DNA of 64,000 nucleotides from JAAYZQ01 sp034428935 (GTDB lineage Bacteria > Chloroflexota > Anaerolineae > JAAYZQ01): NCBI GenBank assembly GCA_034428935.1, contig DAOUHB010000010.1, positions 1 through 64,000 of the forward strand, written 5' to 3'. The translations under genes and the position numbers were made by a program. Shown piece after piece: positions 32,538 through 41,098 of this stretch; position 1 is the first letter of the stretch, and each line of letters starts with the position of its first letter. The notes under the pieces are model-generated. The model was not told the DNA's origin, ran no database searches, and worked only from the letters and a program-made list of their open reading frames with translations.

Positions 32538-34376
32538 TTAGTTCAGGCTGTCCAGCAGAGAGCTTTTTTGCGTGCGCTGCCGGCTCCGCTGCTCGCGCAA
32601 CGTCAGCCAGCGTGGCTCGTCCTCGAATTGGGCGTCGTTCAGGTGCCGGTAGAGCCCGTCGCGAGCCATGAGCTCCTCGTGGGTCCCCTTTTCCACGATG
32701 CGCCCGTCTTCCAGGACGACGATGGCATCGGCGCTGCGGATGGTGGACAGGCGGTGGGCAATAATGATCGTGGTGCGGCCCACCATCAGCCGCTCCAGGG
32801 CTTGCTGGATCAGCAGCTCGGTTTCCGTGTCCACCGACGAGGTAGCCTCGTCCAGGATCAGGATCGGCGCGTCTTTGAGCACCGCCCGGGCGATGGCCAG
32901 TCGCTGCCGCTGCCCGCCCGAGAGCTTGACGCCGCGCTCGCCAATGAGCGTGTCGTATCCCTGGGGCAACTGGACGATGAACTCGTGGGCGTTCGCCACC
33001 CGGGCAGCCTCGATCATCTCTTCTTCCGTGGCGTCGGGCCGCCCAAAGAGGATGTTCTCGCGGACCGTTCCGTGAAAGAGGAACACGTCCTGGAGCACAA
33101 TACTGATCTGCCGGCGCAGGCTCGCCAGGGTCAGATCCCGAATGTCGACGCCGTCGAGGGTAATGCACCCCTGGCACACGTCGTAAAAGCGAGGGATGAG
33201 CATGGCCAGGGTCGTTTTGCCGACACCCGTGGGTCCCACCAGGGCGACGACAGAGCCGGGTGCCACGTCGAGGTCAATGTCCTCCAGCACCCTCTCGCCC
33301 TCCGAGTAGCGAAAGCACACATCCTGCAGGGACAAGGCGCCCCGGGCCCGTCCGGTCAACTCGACGGCCCCCGGCCGGTCGGCCACGTCAGGTTCCTCCT
33401 GCAGCAGCTCGGCCACCCGCTCGGCCCCGGCCAGGGCCTGCTGGACGCTCTCCCACACGCCGCTCAGGGCGCGCACGGGCTGGTATAGCAACTCCAGGTA
33501 GAGAAAATAGGCCACCAGGTCGGCGAGGGGCAGCGTCTGGTTGAGCACCAACTTCCCGCCAAAGTAGATGAGCACGATGGTGCCCAGGGCCGAGGCAAAC
33601 TCGACAAACGGGTGAAACATGGCCATCAACCGCAGGGCGCGGAGGAGCGAATCGCGGTAACGGACGATGCGCCGCCAGATGTGCGAGGCCTCGGCGTCCT
33701 CCCGCGTAAAGGCCTTGATCTCGCGGATGCCCGACAGGTTGTCATTGAGGGCCGCGTTCAGCTCGCCCAGCTCCACCTGGCGCTGGCGAAAGGCCGGCCG
33801 CACATAGTGGGCAAAGCCGCGCATGGCCAGCACGATGAGGGGAATGGGAATAAGGCTCAGCAGGGCCAGCTGCCAGCTCATGCTCACCAGCACGGCCATG
33901 ACGCCGACCAGCATCAAGACGTTGACCAGCACGTCGGGGATGGCGTGGGCGATGAGCTGCTCGATGAGGTCCGAGTCGTTGACCATGCGCGACATCAACT
34001 GGCCGGTCTGCCGGTTCTCGTAGAACCGGAGCGACAGGCGCTGCAAGTGCCGATAGATCTCGGATCGAACGTCGGCCACGACGTTCCAGCCGGCCACGTG
34101 GGCCATGTAGCTGCGCACGAACTGCAAGCCGGTGCGGGCCAGGTAAATGGCCAGCGCCATGAGCGCCAGCCGGGTAATGATGCCCATCGCTTCCGGCCCA
34201 GCCTCCGGGTCGGTCACGGTGGCAACCATGGTCCTGACCAGCCAGGGCGCCAGCAACTGGATACCCACCAACAGGAGCATGCTGGCCACGGTCGCTGCCA
34301 GCGGCACCTTGTATTTCCGCGTATACTTGAACACAAACTCGAGGGACTTCACCGTCCTCTGCTGGCCTCCAATCAT
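32538..34376 (-). CDS. MsbA-like ABC exporter (TMD-NBD half-transporter)
   Basis: This 612-aa half-transporter has six transmembrane helices (about 20-330), then a nucleotide-binding domain with Walker A GPTGVGKTT, Q-loop VLQDVFLFHGTVREN, signature LSGGQRQRLAIARAVL, Walker B ILILDEATSSVD and H-loop IIAHRLSTI. All catalytic residues are present. It would act as a homodimer exporting lipids, drugs or peptides. ATG 34376 is preceded by a consensus promoter about 60 nt upstream. Monocistronic. Confidence 0.9.
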   Translation of the reverse strand: MIGGQQRTVKSLEFVFKYTRKYKVPLAATVASMLLLVGIQLLAPWLVRTMVATVTDPEAGPEAMGIITRLALMALAIYLARTGLQFVRSYMAHVAGWNVVADVRSEIYRHLQRLSLRFYENRQTGQLMSRMVNDSDLIEQLIAHAIPDVLVNVLMLVGVMAVLVSMSWQLALLSLIPIPLIVLAMRGFAHYVRPAFRQRQVELGELNAALNDNLSGIREIKAFTREDAEASHIWRRIVRYRDSLLRALRLMAMFHPFVEFASALGTIVLIYFGGKLVLNQTLPLADLVAYFLYLELLYQPVRALSGVWESVQQALAGAERVAELLQEEPDVADRPGAVELTGRARGALSLQDVCFRYSEGERVLEDIDLDVAPGSVVALVGPTGVGKTTLAMLIPRFYDVCQGCITLDGVDIRDLTLASLRRQISIVLQDVFLFHGTVRENILFGRPDATEEEMIEAARVANAHEFIVQLPQGYDTLIGERGVKLSGGQRQRLAIARAVLKDAPILILDEATSSVDTETELLIQQALERLMVGRTTIIIAHRLSTIRSADAIVVLEDGRIVEKGTHEELMARDGLYRHLNDAQFEDEPRWLTLREQRSRQRTQKSSLLDSLN

Positions 34377-34444
34377 GAAATGCCCACGGCAGGGATGGAC
34401 TCCTGGCGCGTGCTCGCGCCCATGACAAAAGAGGGCGCGGCTGA

Positions 34445-34472
34445 ATTATAGACAGGGTCCGAGCTTTGTCAA
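34445..34472 (-). promoter_or_regulatory. promoter of the ABC exporter gene
   Basis: On the minus strand: TTGACA (34467-34472), 16 bp spacer, TATAAT (34445-34450); both boxes match the consensus exactly. Confidence 0.8.
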
Positions 34473-34500
34473 GCCACGTGACGGGCAGGGCCGCCCACCC

Positions 34501-35877
34501 TCACGGCACGCGACCGATCCTGATCCCAACCAGGTGGCCCGCCACCGTCCCGACCTTTTGCTTCACGTGGAACGACAGCGCCCCGTCCAGAACCTCGGCG
34601 TCGATGCCAACGACCTCACCGGTCTCGGCAATGGTATCGATGGTCTGCTGGATCGTGGTCCGCATCTGCCGGGCCGTCTCTGTATCGCGGGCGGCCAGCT
34701 CGGGCAGAATGGTTCCGCCGGGCAGGCGGCTGTAGAGAACCGGCACGCCCCACTCGAGATTGACCGCCTCGTCGGGCCCGGCTCCTGTCTCCCGGAGCAT
34801 TGCCAGCCGGCCGAGGGTCATGGCTTCGTCGAGGGAGAGCCCGGCGGCCAACGCGCCATAGAAGGACTGGCTGAAGCGGACGGCCATGGTATCGATGACT
34901 TCGTACTGCATGGTAACCACAGCCGGGATTCCCCGGGCAGCCAGAGCACCGGCCACGCTGTCCCATGGATACCGTTCGCTGCGCAGGCCAGAGTAGCAGG
35001 CGCCCAAGACCGCCAGCCGTACGGCAGCCTGCTGCAGGAGCCTGGCCAGATCATCGGCCCGCACCTCGGCCTGGCTGTTCGCTGCCTTGTCGCCCACGAA
35101 AAAGAGGACACCCTCCTCGCGCATTGCGTCCCGGTTGAAGGGGTCCGCCGTGGCCCTGGCGGTGCCGTGGCCGATAAAGTGAAAGATGGTGGCCGAGCCC
35201 ACCCCGCGCAGGACGTCGGCCACCTCCAGGGGCGTGGCGCCCATGAGCACCGGCTCGGGGCTGACGCGCACCCCCTCCACGTTCAGGCCCTCCAGGGCAT
35301 CGCGGATGATCTGCACCTCTCGCTCCAACTGCAGGGGCAGTTGCTCCCTGGGAGAGGCAGCAGCCACGACCATGGGCAGCCGGGCGGGGACAGCGCCCGG
35401 GGCAGAGCCGGGCAGCACCGGATGGGCGAACGGCAAGGGCTCGTGGCGCACGATGGACACCCGCGGCTCCAGGGCCAGGAACCCCCGCAACGACGGGGGC
35501 CCGCCGAGGGGATCAAAGTAGGCATACTCCCAGGGCCAGCGCTTCAGTTCGTGACCGGCGATGATGAGCCGCAGCCGCACGCCCCCTTCGTTCCCTGCCC
35601 GTTTGAGCGCCTCTTCGAAGAGCTTGCGGACCTCCCCCTCGGGCAGCAGCCAGTTGGCCAGGCCCTGGCCCAGGGCCACGAGCTGCCGCCAGGTGACGCT
35701 CTTGGCCGCCAGGAAGGGGAGCAGGTCGGCCGGAGGTCCATCGCCGGCCGGCACGGTAACGGGCATCATCGACTCGCCCACCTCGGGCGTCGGAAGCAGG
35801 GCCACCTGGCAGCCACCCTGCCCATTGGGAGCCGGCGCAAGGTAGAGCTTGAAGTCGATGTATTCTCGAGGCTTCAT
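34501..35877 (-). CDS. CHAT-domain (caspase-fold) protein
   Basis: This 458-aa protein has a C-terminal CHAT peptidase domain with the catalytic pair His237 (FHFIGHGTA) and Cys294 (LGACYSG), followed by AGALAARGIPAVVTMQYEVID and FSQSFYGALAAGLSLDEA, all typical of CHAT. The N-terminal 140 residues include RLRLIIAGHELKRWPWEYAY, a short conserved pre-CHAT segment. CHAT proteins are separase-related cysteine peptidases; several act in bacterial defence or programmed death. AAAGGGGGA precedes ATG 35877, and a promoter lies at 35899-35927. No partner such as a gasdermin or TPR sensor is adjacent. Confidence 0.85.
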   Translation of the reverse strand: MKPREYIDFKLYLAPAPNGQGGCQVALLPTPEVGESMMPVTVPAGDGPPADLLPFLAAKSVTWRQLVALGQGLANWLLPEGEVRKLFEEALKRAGNEGGVRLRLIIAGHELKRWPWEYAYFDPLGGPPSLRGFLALEPRVSIVRHEPLPFAHPVLPGSAPGAVPARLPMVVAAASPREQLPLQLEREVQIIRDALEGLNVEGVRVSPEPVLMGATPLEVADVLRGVGSATIFHFIGHGTARATADPFNRDAMREEGVLFFVGDKAANSQAEVRADDLARLLQQAAVRLAVLGACYSGLRSERYPWDSVAGALAARGIPAVVTMQYEVIDTMAVRFSQSFYGALAAGLSLDEAMTLGRLAMLRETGAGPDEAVNLEWGVPVLYSRLPGGTILPELAARDTETARQMRTTIQQTIDTIAETGEVVGIDAEVLDGALSFHVKQKVGTVAGHLVGIRIGRVP

Positions 35878-35898
35878 GGCACATCCCCCTTTGCGCTG

Positions 35899-35927
35899 AT
35901 TATAACATGCCCGAACCGGCCGGTCAA
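35899..35927 (-). promoter_or_regulatory. promoter of the CHAT gene
   Basis: On the minus strand: TTGACC (35922-35927), 17 bp spacer, TATAAT (35899-35904). Confidence 0.75.
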
Positions 35928-35950
35928 CAGGCACGGAACCTGCCCTGGCG

Positions 35951-37012
35951 CTACGCGATGCGGTACAATAGGGGGCGCCCCTCGAGGAGGCGCAGGATAT
36001 TCTCATAATCCTGCCGCCGGTCGGTCCGCCAGGCGTTGTCTTTCCAGCCGCCGGCCGCCACGTGGGGCGTGAGAAGCACGTTTGACTGCGGATCGCGAGC
36101 CAGGGGAAGCAGGGGATTGTCGGGACGAATCGGCTCCCACTCGAAGGTGTCGAGGGCAGCGCCCGCCAGGTGGCCGTCGCGCAGCGCCGCGGCCAGGGCC
36201 GGCTCGTCGACGACGCTGCCACTGCCGGCGCTGACGAAAAAGGCGCCGGGCTTCATGGCGGCCAGGAACCGGGCATCGATAAGCCCATCGGTCCCGGCCG
36301 AGTAGGGCAGGAGGTTGCACAGGAAGTCGCTTTCGGGCACGATCTGCTCCAGCGAGGCATACGAGATCCGCAGCTCTTCCTCGGCACCGGGCGGCAGGGG
36401 GCGCCGCTTGTGGTAGAGGATCCGCGCCGGAGCCAGGCCGCCCACGCGGCGGGCAAGCTCGGCGCCGATCTCGCCAAAGCCCAGGATGCCCACCGTGCTC
36501 TCGTACACCGCCTCGATGCCCTGGCGCAGCGACCAGTCGTAGGCAAAGGTGTCCTCGTCGGTACGCTGCGCCGGCAGGCCCCAGTCCCCCGCCTCATTGG
36601 CCACGGCGGCGAGCTCCTTCAGTCGCCGGGCCAGGGCCAGCATCTGCAACAGCACGTGCTCGGCAACCATGATGGCCGGCCGCACGGGCCATGCCGAGAC
36701 GGCAACGCCCGCTGCCCGGGCTGCCACCAGGTCGATGTCGTACGTAAGAGAGCCGAGGCGCTGGATCAGGCACAGCCTGGTCCCCACCGCCATCATCCCG
36801 GCGTCCACCGCTCCCGATCGCTCGCTGATCAAGAACTCGACCCCGGGCAAAAGGCGCAGCAACTCCTCCCGGGAGGGCCGGCGCACCATGGTGACGTCCA
36901 GTTCGGGTGGCGCGGCCTCCAGGGCAGCAGCCTGGTGTCGCTGGCCGCGGTCGGTGACAAAGAGCACGCGGTGTTTGCGCTGGCTGGCGTTCACGTTGCC
37001 GATTCCCTCCAT
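35951..37012 (-). CDS. D-isomer-specific 2-hydroxyacid dehydrogenase
   Basis: This 353-aa protein has an N-terminal catalytic domain, a Rossmann motif VGILGFGEIGAELARRVG, the VSAGSGSVVDEPALAAAL segment containing the usual Arg-region position, and a final His in LLTPHVAAGGW. The catalytic Arg (normally NxxRG) is not obvious: here the strand reads FFVSAGSGSVVDE, so activity may be altered. NAD-dependent reduction of a 2-keto acid is the family role. Its ATG lacks a good Shine-Dalgarno; GTG 36994, with GGAGGG upstream, is a credible alternative. Confidence 0.8.
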   Translation of the reverse strand: MEGIGNVNASQRKHRVLFVTDRGQRHQAAALEAAPPELDVTMVRRPSREELLRLLPGVEFLISERSGAVDAGMMAVGTRLCLIQRLGSLTYDIDLVAARAAGVAVSAWPVRPAIMVAEHVLLQMLALARRLKELAAVANEAGDWGLPAQRTDEDTFAYDWSLRQGIEAVYESTVGILGFGEIGAELARRVGGLAPARILYHKRRPLPPGAEEELRISYASLEQIVPESDFLCNLLPYSAGTDGLIDARFLAAMKPGAFFVSAGSGSVVDEPALAAALRDGHLAGAALDTFEWEPIRPDNPLLPLARDPQSNVLLTPHVAAGGWKDNAWRTDRRQDYENILRLLEGRPLLYRIA

Positions 37013-37346
37013 TGCTGATCCTGCAGCTTGCCGCCCCGGCAGGGCAAAGAAGCGGACGGCGGCACCAGAAAAAAGTGCCAGGCATACGAGATGCCTGGCA
37101 CTAGATCGTTCGCCAGCCCTGCTACTACGAGGCTTCTATGCGCTGGCTTGTGCCAGCAAAAGCTCGACGATGGTTCGTTGTGCTGGCAGAGTCCCGCCCC
37201 TCGCTGTGATAGAGCTGTATCGACGGGGCGGGTGCCGGCCACACCTGCGACAAAGCTACGTTGGTGGCCGGCAGGCCGGCCATGGCTGCAATGGAGCTAC
37301 GTTCAAGGCTGCAACGGACTGCTTGGGCCGGCCAGTGTGTGCCCCT
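37013..37346. other. 334-bp intergenic region with terminator and inverted/direct repeats
   Basis: Besides the terminator at 37068-37102, it holds GCCGGCCAC (37234-37242) pairing with GTGGCCGGC (37264-37272), and the 9-mer AGCTACGTT occurs twice (near 37254 and 37305). No ORF is convincing. It may be decayed repeat DNA. Confidence 0.45.
37068..37102 (-). terminator. rho-independent terminator for the minus-strand gene at 37347
   Basis: AGTGCCAGGCAT (37074-37085) pairs perfectly with ATGCCTGGCACT (37091-37102). Read on the minus strand, the 12-bp stem is followed by TTTTTTC, a classic intrinsic terminator. Confidence 0.8.
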
Positions 37347-37745
37347 CTAGAGCAAGGGCAGGAGCAGCATGACCACGATCAGGGCAATGACGACGAGGAC
37401 TATGATGCCCACGGTCAGCCAGAGGCCCGAGCTGCTGCCCACACGTTCGGGGCGATTGTAAGGGTCGACTCGTTCGTCGACTCGCTCGGAACGATTAAGC
37501 GGGTCCACTCGATCTTGTACGCGATCGCCCATGCGATCGACGCGCTCGCCAACTCGCTCGCCAGCGCGCTCTATTCGCTCGCCCGTGCGGTCCACCGTTT
37601 CGCGGCCCTCGTCGACGAGGTCGTCGAGGCGTCCACGGCCCGCAACAGGCTCGTCGTGGCGCTCGTCCCTCGGCTCTAGCGTCTCTCTCTCCATGCGTTC
37701 CCGACGTTCAGCTTCGCGACGCTGCTCTCGGTCATAGTCTGTCAT
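37347..37745 (-). CDS. charged repeat protein with C-terminal membrane anchor
   Basis: This 132-aa protein has a very charged N-terminal two-thirds (R, D and E exceed half of the residues) with heptad-like repeats (GERIERAGERVGERVDRMGD, then VDPLNRSERVDERVDPYNR), predicted to be coiled coil or disordered, and a single C-terminal helix (about 108-130) with the sequence VGIIVLVVIALIVVMLLLP. ATG 37745 follows AAAGGGAG. It resembles small YtxH/apolipoprotein-like stress proteins in style, but the family is not recognised. Confidence 0.65.
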   Translation of the reverse strand: MTDYDREQRREAERRERMERETLEPRDERHDEPVAGRGRLDDLVDEGRETVDRTGERIERAGERVGERVDRMGDRVQDRVDPLNRSERVDERVDPYNRPERVGSSSGLWLTVGIIVLVVIALIVVMLLLPLL

Positions 37746-37848
37746 CTCATCACTCCCTTTCTGGTAGACGCGAACAACACCTGTGCCCACGTCGAACATC
37801 CAGTCATACTGCTAACAACAGGGTAACACAGGCTGCGAAGCATGTCTA

Positions 37849-37875
37849 TGTATCCAGATACAGATATCGGATACA
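37849..37875. promoter_or_regulatory. AT-rich inverted repeat, possible operator
   Basis: TGTATCC (37849-37855) and GGATACA (37869-37875) flank 13 nt in the divergent-free gap between the small membrane protein and the PHP gene. The stretch 37840-37900 is markedly AT-richer than its surroundings. Confidence 0.35.
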
Positions 37876-37939
37876 TTTGGGGATATAGTTCTATATTGAA
37901 ATGCCCGGGCTGGGGCCCGGACGTGCCGTGCAAAAGCCG

Positions 37940-39883
37940 TCAATCGAACGAGACCTGGATTCGCCGGACCTGCCCGTCCGCGATCCGCAGCCAGACCGGA
38001 TTGGTGAAGCAGCAGAAGCCTTGACCCTGGGGACCGAGGCTCCGGGCCTGCAACCGGCAGTACCCCTGGCGGCCGTCCAGGTCCAACACAGCCCGGCCGC
38101 CGGCCTTGACCACCGTATGGCGCGGCTCTCGTCCTGTCTGGCCGTGCCAGTAGCTCACGATCTCGACCTCGCGCACGGGTCCAAACTCGCCCGTGGTATG
38201 AGAGGTGGCCCGCAGTGACACGGGTTCAGGCCCGCGCACCAACAACAGGTCCCCCAGATGCGCGACCCGGCCGTCCTGCTCCAGGCAAAACTCCACGAGG
38301 GGACCGTCGGTGGCCACGCAGGCGCCCTTTTTCAGGGCGGCCAGGATGCGGGCCACGGGCGGAACCCCGTCCTCCCCGCCTTCCGGCACGTACACCGCCG
38401 TTCGAGCGCGGCCCAGTGCATTGTCGTTGACCTCGAAACGGCGATAGTCCCACGCCCAGCCCACGTGATAGTTAAAGTCGCAGTGGGCGTCGCTGCCGGC
38501 GATGAGGACGGGCCGCCACGGCGGCAGCTCCTGGCGTGCAGGCCAGTTGCGCACCCCCCGCTGCAATTGCGGATCCCATCGTTCCGCGGCCCGTTGCCAC
38601 AGCTTCTCGATGCGATCCTGGTCCGCCCGGGCCAGGGCGCCGGAATCGGTCCAGCGTGCAAAGGGATTGGTCGTCATGCCCGCCCTGGCCCGGCTACGGC
38701 CGTTCCAATACTGATAGCCCGTCAAGCGCGGATGGGCCAGGTCCTTGCGCGACCATCGGGCAGGGGGTACCTGGGCCGCGTCAAAGGGGTGCGCGGCAAA
38801 GGCCAGCGCTCCTTCCGGCAGCCGGGCCATCACCTCCTCCAGGGTCAGCACGGTGCCAAAGAGCCTGTCCGGGATGTCGGCACTGTAGCCGCGCCCCACC
38901 TCCACGATGACCTCCAATGCCCTGCGGGCCAGGACCATCTCGGTCGCGTTCGAGTCGGCGGGCAAGAAGGCGCCCTCAATCATGTCCTCCAGAGCGCCCA
39001 GGGCCAGCATGTGCAGCGGCCATCCCCCGGAGCCCAGGAGGGTGATCTCTTCGCCGAGGATCCAGCGCAAGTTCTCGTCCGAGACGGCTGGCGAAGCAAC
39101 GTCGTCCACCAGGCGGTCCCAACGACGTCGCCCGCCGTGCCCGGCGTCCACCTCATCCAGGTCGGCGGAGTGGTCGGTGACGACGAGCCAGTCGAGCCCC
39201 ACCGCCTGCCCCGCCCGACGCGCCTCCAGGACGGCGCCGCCAAACTCCTTCAGGTCGTTGGTGTAGGCCGAGTGATAGTGGGTATCGCCGTAGAACCAGT
39301 GCCGCGGCCCGCTGCCGCCGGCTGCCCGTCCCTGGGGCAGGCCCTCCCGGGCCAGCAGCACCTCCAGGTGAATCTCCACGTTGGCGGCCTCGTCGTAGGG
39401 GGCAAAACTGCCCAGGAAGAGACCCCGCAGGTGAACCTTCTGGCCGCGCACGGCTCCCTGCACCCTGGACAGGGGTACCGATGTGCCATGAACCCAGAAG
39501 TCCGAGAGGCTGAAACCCTGCTCGTCGACGCCCGGCAGGTCGGCGGGCAGCAGCACGGCCAGCTTGTGCCAGTTGCCACCGGGCAACAACTGCTCCACGC
39601 GCAGCATGTCCAGGCGCCACGGCCCCCGGCCCGGGGGTTGCAGGTTTGCGTCGCGCACGTGAAAAGAGACCGGGATACTGTCCTGGTCCGGCTCCAGGCG
39701 CCAGGGAGCATCGGCCCAGAACTCGGGCTGATTCTGGAGGTGCATGGCGCCCGACATCTTGGGCGCGGCGCCCTCGGGCGTCCGGCCCAGCCGCTCGAAC
39801 TCTTCCCGCGGCAGGCCAAAGACGTTGGCGAAAAAGCGGGCGACCTGCCCCTTCTCCCCTCCGGTCTTGGTCGTGCGACCCAT
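37940..39883 (-). CDS. PHP-domain phosphoesterase-like protein
   Basis: This 647-aa protein has a PHP domain starting about residue 197 with YGDTHYHSAYTND (His202-x-His204 metal ligands), followed by DWLVVTDHSADLDEVD, the AFAAHPFDA segment and LIAGSDAHCDFN, covering the PHP metal-binding motifs in order. The first 190 residues form a beta-rich domain, and the last 120 (VSLRATSHTTGEFG and onward) another beta domain. PHP enzymes hydrolyse phosphoesters with two or three metals. The Shine-Dalgarno is GGGAGG. It shares a transcription unit with the metacaspase gene 79 nt upstream. Confidence 0.8.
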   Translation of the reverse strand: MGRTTKTGGEKGQVARFFANVFGLPREEFERLGRTPEGAAPKMSGAMHLQNQPEFWADAPWRLEPDQDSIPVSFHVRDANLQPPGRGPWRLDMLRVEQLLPGGNWHKLAVLLPADLPGVDEQGFSLSDFWVHGTSVPLSRVQGAVRGQKVHLRGLFLGSFAPYDEAANVEIHLEVLLAREGLPQGRAAGGSGPRHWFYGDTHYHSAYTNDLKEFGGAVLEARRAGQAVGLDWLVVTDHSADLDEVDAGHGGRRRWDRLVDDVASPAVSDENLRWILGEEITLLGSGGWPLHMLALGALEDMIEGAFLPADSNATEMVLARRALEVIVEVGRGYSADIPDRLFGTVLTLEEVMARLPEGALAFAAHPFDAAQVPPARWSRKDLAHPRLTGYQYWNGRSRARAGMTTNPFARWTDSGALARADQDRIEKLWQRAAERWDPQLQRGVRNWPARQELPPWRPVLIAGSDAHCDFNYHVGWAWDYRRFEVNDNALGRARTAVYVPEGGEDGVPPVARILAALKKGACVATDGPLVEFCLEQDGRVAHLGDLLLVRGPEPVSLRATSHTTGEFGPVREVEIVSYWHGQTGREPRHTVVKAGGRAVLDLDGRQGYCRLQARSLGPQGQGFCCFTNPVWLRIADGQVRRIQVSFD

Positions 39884-39962
39884 GGTACCTCCCTTCGCTC
39901 TTTGAACCAGGCGGCGACAACGACGCCTCGCCCAGGATGATACGCCCGAGCCCTATAAAGCC

Positions 39963-40778
39963 TCAGGCAAAGATCTGCCCTTTCTTGTTCCCGGAGCGTC
40001 CCTCCAACTGCGGGTGCTGGGGATAGCCGGCCTCTTCGACGAGAAACGCCAGGCGGCTTTGCAACTGGCGGTAGGTCAGGGCATAGTTGGCCTCGCGAAT
40101 GGCCTGCAGGGCAAAGTAGGTCATGGCGCCGTGGTACACTCCCCCGATGAAGGCATCGTAGGAGTATTCCTTGTCGGTGCAGCCGGTCAGCAGCACCTCC
40201 TTCATCTTGGACTCGGGATATTTGACCCTGCCCTTGGGCTTGGCCTTCCAGGGGTTCTCCAGCACCACGCCACGTCGCAGCGACGGGCTCAAGAAGCGCA
40301 CGCGCCGGTCGTCGGGCGTCCGCAAGCCGGGGAGGATCTCACCCACGGCCACCCGGGTGACGGTCCCGGAGAAGCAAGAGTCCGAGATGATGGTCAGGCG
40401 CACGCCCTGGGGCAGATCGGCGAACAGCTCTCGCAGCTCGTCGTCGACCAGCAGGTTGTCGGCGCTGTCGTAGGGGCACAGGGCCTCGTCGTACATCGGC
40501 TCGTCGCCCGACGTGTCGGCGATGTAGGTGCCGTGGGAAGAGTTGGTAAAGACGAGTGTGTCGCCCTTGCCCGCGCCCGCCAACAGCGCCTTGAGGCCGT
40601 CCAGCATGTTGGCCTTGGTTGCCTCGGCATCCAGCAACAGCTTCACGTCTGGCTGAACAAAATCATAGTGGGCCACGAGAAGCTCCGCCCACGCCCGGGC
40701 GTCGTTGACGCAGCCGTTCAGGTCGCTGCCGTCGTAAGGATAATCGTTGATCCCAACACAGAGTGCCTTTTTCGCCAT
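39963..40778 (-). CDS. metacaspase (peptidase C14)
   Basis: This 271-aa protein is a stand-alone caspase-like p20 domain: KALCVGINDYPYDGSDLNGC, catalytic His82 in NSSHGTY and Cys135 in SDSCFSGT, followed by LLTGCTDKEYSYDAF and AMTYFALQAI. Metacaspases cleave after Arg or Lys and appear in bacterial stress, death and defence. AGGAGG precedes ATG 40778; a consensus promoter lies about 190 nt upstream, giving a long leader. Downstream is the PHP gene. Confidence 0.9.
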   Translation of the reverse strand: MAKKALCVGINDYPYDGSDLNGCVNDARAWAELLVAHYDFVQPDVKLLLDAEATKANMLDGLKALLAGAGKGDTLVFTNSSHGTYIADTSGDEPMYDEALCPYDSADNLLVDDELRELFADLPQGVRLTIISDSCFSGTVTRVAVGEILPGLRTPDDRRVRFLSPSLRRGVVLENPWKAKPKGRVKYPESKMKEVLLTGCTDKEYSYDAFIGGVYHGAMTYFALQAIREANYALTYRQLQSRLAFLVEEAGYPQHPQLEGRSGNKKGQIFA

Positions 40779-41098
40779 CGGTTCCTCCTGAATGGTCCTG
40801 CCCAGACCCGAACGGCCTGGAGCACTAGCGTGGTCGACGCTCAGCGGTCACACAGAAGTGCGGCGGGCCTGGGCCGCCAGGCACCGGTCCGGCCCGGCGG
40901 GGCACAGACGGTTCCCGGCGTCAAGCCCGGGGAATGGTATGTGCGTGCTGCCCCGCCGCGGGGAATTATAGCAGAGTTGCAGATGGAAGTCAACAGGTTT
41001 TTGAAGCCCTTTGAAGGCGGCCGTGACTTGACGGCCGGCACGCTTTGACAGGCAGCCTGGTCCTGTGGCTCAATAGACCGAGCCTGCCCGGAGGAAAC
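40779..41098. other. 320-bp divergent region between metacaspase and mutarotase-like genes
   Basis: It carries the metacaspase promoter (40965-40993) and a possible plus-strand -35 box TTGACA (41045-41050) with only a poor -10. The leader to the metacaspase is about 180 nt and GC-rich with several possible stems, but I do not recognise a riboswitch. Confidence 0.5.
40965..40993 (-). promoter_or_regulatory. promoter of the metacaspase/PHP operon
   Basis: On the minus strand: TTGACT (40988-40993), 17 bp spacer, TATAAT (40965-40970). Confidence 0.75.

Noticed and set aside
40779..40957. Riboswitch in the long leader of the metacaspase gene
   Set aside because: It is GC-rich and can fold in several ways, but no known riboswitch core is visible to me.
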